Assembly: GCA_947177885.1 (NCBI GenBank)
Contig: CAMWWF010000129.1
Coordinates: 1 to 7,542 of the forward strand
From: an uncultured Lachnospiraceae bacterium
GTDB taxonomy: Bacteria > Bacillota_A > Clostridia > Lachnospirales > Lachnospiraceae
Direction of reading: 5' to 3'
DNA length: 7,542 bases
In this document: one piece after another, positions 1 through 5,476 of the stretch
Layout: every line of letters starts with the position of its first letter
Position numbering within the stretch: position 1 is the stretch's first letter
The notes under the pieces: generated by a model
Database searches by the model: none
The model's input: only the letters and a program-made list of their open reading frames with translations
What the model was told of the DNA's origin: nothing
Translations under genes and position numbers: made by a program

Positions 1-510
1 GCGGATCTGGCTGGGCGCCACATAGACATCGTGTTCTCCGGGCAGATAATTTTCGCAGCGGATAAAGCCGTACCCATCCGGCATGACCTCCAGAATACCG
101 CTTGCCTCTTCGCCGCTGTCCAGCTCCCTGGGATAATTCTTCTCATCGTAAACTTCCGTCACACGGTTAGGACGGGAAGGCTGTGCCGCCGCATCCGGTT
201 TGGAAGCGCTGTCACTGCGCTGGGTACTGCTCGCCTCCGCGCGGTAGCTGCTCTCGTTGCGCACACCCGGCGCCGCAGCGGTCTCCGGCTTTTTAGGCGC
301 CATGCGGCGTGCAGGTTCGCTCTTTGTCTCGTTTTTAGGTTCGCTTTTCGTCTCGTGCTTGGTGTCGTCCAACTGCTTCAGTCTCTCGTCCTCCGCCAGC
401 ATAGCCTCCACCAGCTCGGCCTTTTTCATAGCTGAAATTCCTTTCAATCCACGTACTTTTGCAAGTTCCTTCAACTGTACAAGCGCCAATGATTCGTATT
501 TTTCTCTCAT
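1..510 (-). CDS. rho: Transcription termination factor Rho, N-terminal part (cut by window edge)
   Basis: Rho is the hexameric RNA-dependent ATPase that loads on untranslated C-rich RNA and ends transcription. The 170 visible codons run from an ATG at 510 to the window edge, so the RecA-like ATPase half is missing. Residues about 7-45 fit the Rho_N helical domain ([15 protein letters not shown], then [11 protein letters not shown]). Residues about 46-136 are a charged, Ala/Ser/Pro-rich linker that includes an eight-residue tandem repeat at 51-66. From about 137 the cold-shock-like RNA-binding domain begins ([14 protein letters not shown], then YVAPSQIR), close to the E. coli Rho segment GVLEILQDGFGFLR...YVSPSQIR. 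The start is supported by GGAGGG at 516-521, five bases upstream. It is transcribed divergently from the malic enzyme. A long linker between Rho_N and the RNA-binding fold is known in some Gram-positive and actinobacterial Rho proteins. The identification is firm. Confidence 0.95.
   Translation of the reverse strand, partial: MREKYESLALVQLKELAKVRGLKGISAMKKAELVEAMLAEDERLKQLDDTKHETKSEPKNETKSEPARRMAPKKPETAAAPGVRNESSYRAEASSTQRSDSASKPDAAAQPSRPNRVTEVYDEKNYPRELDSGEEASGILEVMPDGYGFIRCENYLPGEHDVYVAPSQIR
313..360 (-). repeat. 24-bp tandem repeat (two copies) inside rho
   Basis: Two adjacent 24-base units, 313-336 and 337-360, differ at only a few positions. Each encodes eight residues of the Rho linker (pattern K-x-E-T-K-S-E-P, residues 51-58 and 59-66). 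The unit length is a multiple of three, so gain or loss of a copy keeps the frame. Confidence 0.85.
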
Positions 511-618
511 AGATTCCCTCCGATTTTATAGCCGTAAAAACCATCCATAATGTATACTGTGTCAAATTCTTATGGTGGGGTACTGGCAAGATGTGTCATG
601 GACGTGATTCCTTGACTT

Positions 619-636
619 CATGATTGACGTATCATG
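619..636. repeat. Inverted repeat CATGAT-N6-ATCATG over candidate -35
   Basis: The arms CATGAT (619-624) and ATCATG (631-636) are exact reverse complements around TGACGT. The repeat overlaps the -35 hexamer TTGACG of the upstream candidate promoter, the position expected of a repressor operator. Related TCATG and GACGT words also occur at 596-606. Only the symmetry is observed; any binding protein is unknown. Confidence 0.4.
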
Positions 637-655
637 CTCTCAGGAACATTATAAT
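624..655 (+). promoter_or_regulatory. Candidate distal promoter for malic enzyme
   Basis: TTGACG (624-629) matches five of six -35 consensus bases. It is followed 17 bases later by CATTAT (647-652), or 20 bases later by a perfect TATAAT (650-655). The AT-rich box ATTATAAT (648-655) is itself palindromic and could also act as a -10 on the rho side. Neither spacing pairs two strong boxes, so this call is tentative. Confidence 0.3.
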
Positions 656-784
656 ACAAAGCCATAAAAATAGGAAGCATTATTTTTCTTTTTCTGAAAC
701 AATTTGATTCCATGGCATCCAAAGAATTCCGCCTGTGCATCCGCCTTTTGCTCATTTGGAAGCGGAAAAAATTTCAAACACTTC

Positions 785-813
785 TTGCGAAGCGATTCAA
801 ACTATTATATGAT
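785..813 (+). promoter_or_regulatory. Candidate proximal promoter for malic enzyme
   Basis: TTGCGA (785-790, four of six -35 bases) and TATGAT (808-813, five of six -10 bases) are separated by the ideal 17 bases. Transcription would begin near 820 and give a leader of about 155 bases. This is the best-spaced pair upstream of the malic enzyme. Confidence 0.4.
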
Positions 814-896
814 GATACCATGGCCGGAAGGATATCTCCATGTTCGGAGGACTCCGCCACGGCCGGAAAACATCATATGTAACGACCTGTTCGGGC

Positions 897-933
897 ACCG
901 CATGCTCCTTTCATCTCAAGCATGCAATGCGGT
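897..933 (+). repeat. Inverted repeat / RNA hairpin in the malic enzyme leader
   Basis: ACCGCAT (897-903) pairs perfectly with ATGCGGT (927-933), and GCT (904-906) with AGC (919-921), leaving a five-base bulge and a 12-base loop. An alternative register pairs GCATGCT (900-906) with AGCATGC (919-925), also seven perfect pairs. No U-run follows, so it is not a simple terminator. It ends about 27 bases before the ribosome binding site. Confidence 0.5.
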
Positions 934-975
934 ACCGGACTTTCGGGTAATATCATAAAAGGAAGAGGTATTGTT

Positions 976-2127
976 ATGACAACAAGTGAAAAAGCCCTTG
1001 CAATGCACGAACAATGGAACGGAAAACTGGAAACCGTATCCAAAACCCCCGTCAGGACCCGCGAGGATCTGGCCATCGCATACACTCCCGGTGTGGCGGA
1101 GCCCTGTAAAGTCATCGCCGAAGATAAGGAAGCCGCTTACAGATACACCATGAAGGCAAATACGGTTGCTGTGGTGTCTGACGGAAGCGCCGTGTTGGGA
1201 CTGGGCAATATCGGCCCTCACGCCGCCATGCCCGTCATGGAAGGCAAGGCCGTACTGTTCAAGGAATTCGGCGGGGTAAACGCCGTCCCCATCTGCCTGG
1301 ACACCCAGGATACCGAAGAGATCATAAAGGCTGTTACATGGCTGGCTCCCGCTTTCGGCGGCATCAATCTGGAGGACATCTCCGCTCCCCGCTGCTTTGA
1401 GATCGAGGAACGGCTGAAAGCCACGCTGGACATTCCCGTGTTCCACGACGATCAGCACGGTACCGCCATCGTGGTTCTGGCCGGGATCATCAATGCACTG
1501 AAAGTAGTAGATAAGAGAAAGGAAGACTGCAAAGTGGTGGTAAACGGTGCCGGCAGCGCCGGTGTGGCCATCGCCGGACTGCTTCTGACCTACGGCTTCC
1601 CCAATATTGTCATGTGCGACAAGATGGGGATCGTGTCCAGGTCCACGGAAGGACTGAACTGGATGCAGCAGAAAATGACGGAAGTGACAAATCTGAACAA
1701 CGAAACCGGAACTCTTGCAGATGCCCTGAGAGGCGCCGATATCTTTGTAGGTGTTTCCGCTCCCAACATTGTGACTCCCGAGATGGTAGCCTCCATGAAC
1801 CATGACGCGATCCTCTTTGCCATGGCAAACCCCGTACCCGAGATCATGCCCGACGTTGCAAAAGCTGCCGGCGCACGTGTGGTGGGAACAGGCCGCAGTG
1901 ATTTTCCCAATCAGGTCAACAACGTGGTCGCCTTCCCCGGCATTTTCAAAGGCGCTCTGGAAGGACGCGCCACTCAGATCACGGAGGAAATGAAACTGGC
2001 GGCGGCGGAAGCCATCGCCGGCCTTGTCCCTGCCGATGAATTAAATGAAGACAATATTATGCCCGAAGCGTTTGACCCCAAGGTTGCCGAACTGGTGGCC
2101 GAAGCTGTAAGATCCCATATCCGGTAA
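976..2127 (+). CDS. Malic enzyme, NAD(P)-dependent, short single-domain form
   Basis: This cytoplasmic enzyme decarboxylates L-malate to pyruvate and CO2, reducing NAD(P)+, and links the C4 acid pool to pyruvate. The product has 383 residues, the usual size of the short prokaryotic form; it lacks the C-terminal phosphotransacetylase-like domain of long MaeB enzymes. Visible landmarks are YTPGVAEP (36-43, catalytic Tyr), the family lysine in MEGKAV (K91), metal ligands in NLEDI (131-135) and HDDQHGT (157-163), the Rossmann motif GAGSAG (191-196), NPVPEI (285-290) and a GRSDFPNQVNN segment (306-316). The ATG at 976 is preferred over an upstream in-frame ATG at 922 because GGAAGAGG (961-968) lies seven bases before it and the family begins near this residue. 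Aspartate 215 follows the second Rossmann strand, which leans towards NAD, but cofactor preference cannot be settled from sequence. The radical SAM gene follows directly. Confidence 0.95.
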   Translation: MTTSEKALAMHEQWNGKLETVSKTPVRTREDLAIAYTPGVAEPCKVIAEDKEAAYRYTMKANTVAVVSDGSAVLGLGNIGPHAAMPVMEGKAVLFKEFGGVNAVPICLDTQDTEEIIKAVTWLAPAFGGINLEDISAPRCFEIEERLKATLDIPVFHDDQHGTAIVVLAGIINALKVVDKRKEDCKVVVNGAGSAGVAIAGLLLTYGFPNIVMCDKMGIVSRSTEGLNWMQQKMTEVTNLNNETGTLADALRGADIFVGVSAPNIVTPEMVASMNHDAILFAMANPVPEIMPDVAKAAGARVVGTGRSDFPNQVNNVVAFPGIFKGALEGRATQITEEMKLAAAEAIAGLVPADELNEDNIMPEAFDPKVAELVAEAVRSHIR

Positions 2128-2142
2128 CGCTCATCGTGAAGC

Positions 2143-2147
2143 AGGAA
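2143..2147 (+). promoter_or_regulatory. Ribosome binding site that sets the radical SAM start
   Basis: AGGAA at 2143-2147 lies six bases before the ATG at 2154. The alternative GTG at 2136, eight bases after the malic enzyme stop, has no recognisable ribosome binding site, so the ATG is preferred. Confidence 0.6.
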
Positions 2148-2153
2148 TACAAT

Positions 2154-3119
2154 ATGGACTGGCATGGTAAACCATACTACTCTCTGGATGCATGGTGCAA
2201 AAATACCCTGCACCACAAATGTTATAAAATAGCCCTGAATGCCCATATGACCTGTCCCAACCGGGACGGTTCCGGGGGCACTCGGGGCTGTATCTTCTGT
2301 AGTGCCGGCGGCAGCGGTGAATTCGCAGTATCCACTGCGGGCAGATCCGTGGCGGAACAGCTCTCGGAAGGGGAAGCCCTTCTCTCCCGGAAGGTGACGC
2401 TCCCACGGGATCTTCCCTGCGTCATTGCATATTTTCAGGCATACACGAACACTTACGCCCCTGTAAAATATCTGGAGCAGGTTTTCTCCCAGGCACTGTC
2501 TTCCCCCAGGGTATGCGGTATCTCCATCGCCACCAGACCGGACTGCCTGCCGGAGGAAGTGCTTGCCCTCCTGTCCTCCCTGAAAGACCGTTTCCCGGGA
2601 AAATTCATCTGGGTGGAGCTGGGTCTTCAGACCATTCACGAGGACACTGCCCTCTTTATCCGACGGGGATATGATCTGAACTGTTTTGAGAAGGCCTTCC
2701 TCCGACTTCGGACTTTGGATATCCCTGCCGTCATCCATATCATTTTGGGACTGCCGGGGGAATCCCGCACACAGATACTGGAAACGATCGCATATCTGGA
2801 TTACCTGTGCCCCTTCGGCATCAAACTGCAGTTGCTGCATATTCTGCAGGACACCGATCTGGCTGACCATTATGCCCGAAAGGAATTTGAAGCTTTGGAA
2901 ATGAACGAATATCTGGAGCTTACAGCGGACTGTCTGGAACGGCTCTCCCCCGAAATCGTGATCCACCGGGTCACCGGCGACGGCCCCAAAAGCTTATTGA
3001 TCGCTCCTCTGTGGAGTGCGGACAAACGCGCCGTGCTGAACGGATTACACAAAAAGCTCAAAGAACGCGGCTCCGTGCAGGGCTGTCGCAGAATACCCAA
3101 CGGCAAAGCAGCAAAATAG
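2154..3119 (+). CDS. Radical SAM protein, TIGR01212 / YhcC-YtqA family
   Basis: A 321-residue radical SAM enzyme of the family including E. coli YhcC and B. subtilis YtqA. It should bind a 4Fe-4S cluster and cleave S-adenosylmethionine. The cluster cysteines are C34, C46 and C49, spaced C-X11-C-X2-C, the wide spacing of this family rather than the classic C-X3-C-X2-C. Other family segments are CPNRDG (34-39), YFQAYTNTYAP (93-103), SIATRPDCL (124-132), VELGLQT (154-160), HIILGLPGES (195-204) and a C-terminal HRVTGDGPKSLLIAPLW block (271-287). I recall that YtqA has recently been linked to the cmnm5-to-nm5 step of wobble-uridine modification in Gram-positive tRNAs (MnmL); applying that here is inference, and no YtqB/MnmM methyltransferase lies next to it. 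The gene starts 26 bases after the malic enzyme stop with no terminator between, so co-transcription is likely. An 18-base longer GTG start at 2136 is possible. Confidence 0.9.
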   Translation: MDWHGKPYYSLDAWCKNTLHHKCYKIALNAHMTCPNRDGSGGTRGCIFCSAGGSGEFAVSTAGRSVAEQLSEGEALLSRKVTLPRDLPCVIAYFQAYTNTYAPVKYLEQVFSQALSSPRVCGISIATRPDCLPEEVLALLSSLKDRFPGKFIWVELGLQTIHEDTALFIRRGYDLNCFEKAFLRLRTLDIPAVIHIILGLPGESRTQILETIAYLDYLCPFGIKLQLLHILQDTDLADHYARKEFEALEMNEYLELTADCLERLSPEIVIHRVTGDGPKSLLIAPLWSADKRAVLNGLHKKLKERGSVQGCRRIPNGKAAK

Positions 3120-3204
3120 CATCGGAAAACGAACTTATTTCACGGAGGGAGCCTTCTGTACCGTTACGCCCGGAAAAGGCGTTCTACACGAAAACACGCA
3201 GCAG

Positions 3205-3232
3205 TTCAGACAGGTCACTGACCTGTTACGAT
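3205..3232 (+). promoter_or_regulatory. Candidate promoter for the DUF4364 gene
   Basis: TTCAGA (3205-3210, four of six) and TACGAT (3227-3232, four of six) are 16 bases apart. TG at 3224-3225, one base before the -10, makes an extended -10. The 194-base gap before the DUF4364 gene suits a separate promoter. The hexamers are individually weak, which would fit a regulated promoter, but the call is tentative. Confidence 0.35.
3210..3226. promoter_or_regulatory. Perfect 17-bp palindrome, operator-like
   Basis: ACAGGTCAcTGACCTGT consists of two perfect eight-base arms around one central base. It fills the spacer between the candidate -35 and -10 boxes upstream of the DUF4364 gene. No T-run follows on either strand, so a terminator is unlikely. 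A dimeric DNA-binding protein is the natural reading, possibly the winged-helix product downstream; that link is inference. Confidence 0.5.
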
Positions 3233-3248
3233 AACACAAAAAAGGACC

Positions 3249-3273
3249 TTACACTGCATTTTACAGAATGTAA
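3249..3273 (+). repeat. Imperfect inverted repeat in the DUF4364 leader
   Basis: TTACACTG (3249-3256) can pair with CAG (3264-3266) and TGTAA (3269-3273) around a seven-base loop, with two bulged A bases. It lies between the candidate promoter and the ribosome binding site (AGGAG, 3302-3306). Role unknown; it may be incidental. Confidence 0.3.
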
Positions 3274-3313
3274 TCACTGCAGGCAGCAATTGAACAGAAA
3301 TAGGAGTGATAAA

Positions 3314-3829
3314 ATGTTACAGGATCCCCTGACTATCAATAAACTGATCGTGCTCTATATGCTGAACCGCGTCAACTTTTCCATGACCACCGCGCAGGTA
3401 AGCGATTTTATCCTGGAAAAGGATTATATGAACTTTCTGACGCTCCAGCAGGTCATCAGTGAACTGACCGAGGCCAAGATGATCTCTCCGAAGACCATAC
3501 GGAACCGCACCCAGCTCTCCATCACCGAGGAGGGGCGGAGCACCCTGAACTTTTTCGAGAACCGTGTCGGCGAAGCGATCAAAGAGGATATCAACAACTA
3601 CTTTAAAGAAAAAGAGTATGCCCTTCGCAATGAACTTTCCATTCTGGGAGATTATTATAAATCCACTTCCGGAGAATACGAGGCGCACCTTGTGGCAAAG
3701 GACAGGGACATACGCCTTGTGGACATCACCATATCCGTGCCCTCGGAGGAAACGGCTTCCGCCATCTGTGACAACTGGCAGAAAAAGAACCAGGAAATCT
3801 ATCAGTTCCTGGTGCAGCAATTATTCTGA
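3314..3829 (+). CDS. DUF4364 family protein, winged-helix (putative transcriptional regulator)
   Basis: A 171-residue protein resembling the DUF4364 family, which is common in Clostridia and has no established function. Residues about 5-85 read as a winged helix: helix 1 TINKLIVLYMLNRV, then TTAQVSDFILEKDY, a recognition-helix-like LTLQQVISELTEAKMI (42-57), and a wing ending in LSITEEGRSTLNFF (68-81). Residues about 100-171 form a second, probably alpha/beta domain (EYEAHLVAKDRDIRLVDITI) ending in a charged helix. No signal peptide or membrane segment is evident, so it should be cytoplasmic. The ATG is supported by AGGAG at 3302-3306, seven bases upstream. A longer open frame running in from 3011 is fortuitous, since it overlaps the radical SAM gene out of frame. 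The palindrome at 3210-3226 suggests possible autoregulation. DNA binding is inferred from the fold only. Confidence 0.85.
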   Translation: MLQDPLTINKLIVLYMLNRVNFSMTTAQVSDFILEKDYMNFLTLQQVISELTEAKMISPKTIRNRTQLSITEEGRSTLNFFENRVGEAIKEDINNYFKEKEYALRNELSILGDYYKSTSGEYEAHLVAKDRDIRLVDITISVPSEETASAICDNWQKKNQEIYQFLVQQLF

Positions 3830-3853
3830 CCATACCTTGACCGCCCAAAACCG

Positions 3854-3889
3854 ACAGCCGGGAATCGTGACCACACGGTTCCCGGCTGT
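3854..3889. terminator. Bidirectional hairpin terminator between convergent genes
   Basis: Eleven perfect pairs (3854-3864 with 3879-3889) continue through one G-T wobble and four more pairs to an ACCA loop: 16 pairs, GC-rich in the middle. It lies 24 bases after the DUF4364 stop and 62 bases after the rarA stop. On the minus strand TTTT begins three bases beyond the stem (after CGG). On the plus strand the nearest T-run (3905-3908) is 15 bases beyond it. It therefore looks like a rarA terminator that also serves the plus strand less well. Confidence 0.8.
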
Positions 3890-3951
3890 TGATCCCTGCC
3901 AAAGTTTTCTGTCTCATGTGCTGTTACTCCTGCGCGGTCAACACATGCTGT

Positions 3952-5280
3952 TCACTCTGACGCTTCCTCCCTGATCCTCTTCATATGTTCCCGTATCTTC
4001 GCCTCATATCCGTTCCCGGACGGCCTGTAGAATTCCTGTCCGTTCAACTCATAGGGCAGATACTGCTGCCTCACATAATGATTGGGATAATCATGGGCAT
4101 ATTTATATCCGATGCCATGCCCCAGTTTTGCCGCCCCCTTATAATGGGCGTCCTGCAGATGTGTGGGAATGGGCAGGTTTCCCGTCTGCTCCACAGTCCG
4201 CATGGCCTTTCCGATGGCCTCACAGGCCGCATTGCTCTTGGGCGCACATGCCACATAGCTTGCCGCCTGGGACAGGATGATCTTTGCCTCCGGCATGCCG
4301 ATCCGCTCCACCGCCATGGAAGCATTGGTGGCAACCACCAGGGCATTGGGATCCGCGTTTCCCACATCCTCCGCCGCACAGATCATGATCCTGCGGGCGA
4401 TAAATGTCACGCTCTCCCCTGCATACAGCATTCTTGCCAGATAATAAACCGCCGCGTCCGGGTCCGATCCCCGCATACTCTTGATAAAAGCAGAGACCGT
4501 ATCATAATGGTTATCCCCCGTCTTGTCATAGCGGACCGCCCGCTTCTGGATACACTCCTGAGCCACATCCAGCGTGATATGAATCCTGCCGTCCTCACTG
4601 CGGTTAGTGGTCATGATCCCCAGTTCCACCGCATTCAGGGCATGTCTGGCGTCTCCCCCGGACAGATCCGCCAGAAAGTCCAATGCATCCTCCGCTATCA
4701 CCGCATTGTAAGCTCCCATGCCGCGCTCGGAATCATTTACCGCCGTCCGGATCAGCTCCTTCACCCCTTCCACGGGAATGGGTTTCAGCTCAAAGATCAC
4801 AGAGCGGGAGATCAGCGCCCCGTTTACCTCAAAATAAGGATTCTCCGTGGTCGCACCGATGAGGATCAGCGTGCCGTCCTCCACGAAAGGAAGGAGATAA
4901 TCCTGCTGGCTCTTGTTGAATCTGTGGATCTCGTCGATGAACAGTATGGTACGCTTTCCGTACATTCCCTGTATGTCCTTCGCCTTGGCCACCACTTCCT
5001 CCATATCCTTTTTTCCCGCCACCGTGGCATTGATCTGGGTAAACTCCGCGCTGGTGGTATTGGCGATCACCTTTGCCAGTGTGGTCTTGCCCGTGCCGGG
5101 CGGGCCGTAAAAAATAACCGAACTGATCTTGTCCGCCTTGATGGCGCGGTAAAGCAGCTTATCCTTTCCCAGAATATGCTCCTGTCCCACCACTTCCTCC
5201 AGCGTCCGCGGGCGCATCCTGGCTGCCAGCGGGGATTCCTTCTCCATATTTGTGCTTCGCATGTATTCAAACAAATCCAT
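3952..5280 (-). CDS. rarA: Replication-associated recombination protein A (RarA/MgsA), AAA+ ATPase
   Basis: RarA is a cytoplasmic, tetrameric AAA+ ATPase related to clamp loaders. It acts at stalled or damaged replication forks and single-strand-DNA-bound sites (Mgs1/WRNIP1 family). The 442-residue product has normal length. In order: SPLAARMRPRTLEEVVGQEH (17-36), Walker A GPPGTGKTT (59-67), Walker B LFIDEIHRF (113-121), sensor 1 in ATTENP (143-148), an Arg-finger-like SRS (158-160), sensor 2 in GGDARHALN (208-216), and the C-terminal MgsA tetramerisation region with MRGSDPDAAVYYLARM (269-284) and a DYPNHYVRQQYLP motif (397-409). The start is MDLFEYMR at 5280, the family's usual beginning, with GAGG at 5289-5292. 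The frame stays open upstream to a GTG at 5355, which would add 25 acidic residues. It is the last gene of the minus-strand series, after a 196-base gap from the NYN gene. All ATPase motifs are intact. Confidence 0.95.
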   Translation of the reverse strand: MDLFEYMRSTNMEKESPLAARMRPRTLEEVVGQEHILGKDKLLYRAIKADKISSVIFYGPPGTGKTTLAKVIANTTSAEFTQINATVAGKKDMEEVVAKAKDIQGMYGKRTILFIDEIHRFNKSQQDYLLPFVEDGTLILIGATTENPYFEVNGALISRSVIFELKPIPVEGVKELIRTAVNDSERGMGAYNAVIAEDALDFLADLSGGDARHALNAVELGIMTTNRSEDGRIHITLDVAQECIQKRAVRYDKTGDNHYDTVSAFIKSMRGSDPDAAVYYLARMLYAGESVTFIARRIMICAAEDVGNADPNALVVATNASMAVERIGMPEAKIILSQAASYVACAPKSNAACEAIGKAMRTVEQTGNLPIPTHLQDAHYKGAAKLGHGIGYKYAHDYPNHYVRQQYLPYELNGQEFYRPSGNGYEAKIREHMKRIREEASE

Positions 5281-5282
5281 CT

Positions 5283-5435
5283 CTATATCCTCAACATCGT
5301 CTTTTGTGCCATCGCTGTCACACAACTCCATATTCTTTCGCAGGCCTCTCCACACAATTCCTGCCGGCAGCCGCCGGTTATATTTCTGAAAACCTTCAAA
5401 TCTTTCAAACCGCTCCTGCCGTGTTTCCTGTCCAT
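5283..5435 (-). CDS. Possible small cysteine-rich ORF upstream of rarA
   Basis: An ATG at 5435 opens a 50-codon frame whose TAG (5283-5285) ends two bases before the rarA ATG. The peptide is basic and has four cysteines (C23, C28, C32, C38) within 16 residues. I do not recognise it. There is no good ribosome binding site next to the ATG; the nearest AGGA is about 14 bases upstream. Its stop position would allow translational coupling to rarA. Chance is a fair explanation, and a competing frame (the rarA N-terminal extension) overlaps its 3' half. Confidence 0.2.
   Translation of the reverse strand: MDRKHGRSGLKDLKVFRNITGGCRQELCGEACERIWSCVTAMAQKTMLRI
5289..5292 (-). promoter_or_regulatory. Ribosome binding site that sets the rarA start
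   Basis: On the minus strand GAGG lies eight bases before the ATG at 5280, supporting the MDLFEYMR start over the longer GTG start at 5355. The GTG has its own AGGA at 5359-5362, so a second initiation site cannot be ruled out. Confidence 0.5.
5359..5372. repeat. Palindrome-containing repeat, copy 1
   Basis: TCCTGCCGGCAGCC, identical to 5451-5464. The core CTGCCGGCAG is a perfect ten-base palindrome. It lies in the noncoding leader before rarA, next to a TATAAC -10-like box on the minus strand (rc of 5377-5382). Confidence 0.6.
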
Positions 5436-5450
5436 ATTTACACTTTCATA

Positions 5451-5464
5451 TCCTGCCGGCAGCC
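5451..5464. repeat. Palindrome-containing repeat, copy 2
   Basis: The same 14 bases as 5359-5372, starting 92 bases away and 13 bases past the NYN gene's stop. A partial third copy (TCCTGCCG) is at 5414-5421. Confidence 0.6.
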
Positions 5465-5476
5465 AGGCATGTTGTC

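Larger units (their letters stand above)
511..975. other. Divergent intergenic region between rho and malic enzyme
   Basis: This 465-base stretch carries no gene I can support. It is more AT-rich near 640-700 and holds two candidate plus-strand promoters (624-655 and 785-813) and inverted repeats at 619-636 and 897-933. On the rho side, the minus strand has a TTGACA-like box (rc of 573-578) but no well-spaced -10, so I do not call a rho promoter. An open frame of 84 codons (704-958) has a TTG start and no ribosome binding site, and looks fortuitous. If the upstream promoter is used, the malic enzyme mRNA has a leader of about 310 bases; with the downstream one, about 155 bases. Confidence 0.6.

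Noticed and set aside
897..949. T-box or other known riboswitch in the malic enzyme leader
   Set aside because: The GGTACC-like words do not form the T-box antiterminator consensus, there is no terminator stem with a U-run, and the gene is not an amino-acid gene.
704..958. 84-codon plus-strand open frame in the malic enzyme leader
   Set aside because: TTG start, no ribosome binding site, and composition unlike a folded protein. It lies over the candidate promoter and hairpins.
916..1803. 295-codon minus-strand open frame opposite malic enzyme
   Set aside because: Antisense shadow of a gene whose catalytic motifs are all present; no recognisable domain.
1974..2966. 330-codon minus-strand open frame opposite malic enzyme end and radical SAM gene
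   Set aside because: It spans two well-supported genes on the other strand and has no family motifs.
3166..3182. ACGCC/GGCGT stem after the radical SAM gene as a terminator
   Set aside because: Only five pairs with no following T-run, so it is too weak to call.
3011..3313. N-terminal extension of the DUF4364 protein back to 3011
   Set aside because: It overlaps the radical SAM gene out of frame and crosses the promoter region, while a good ribosome binding site precedes the ATG at 3314.
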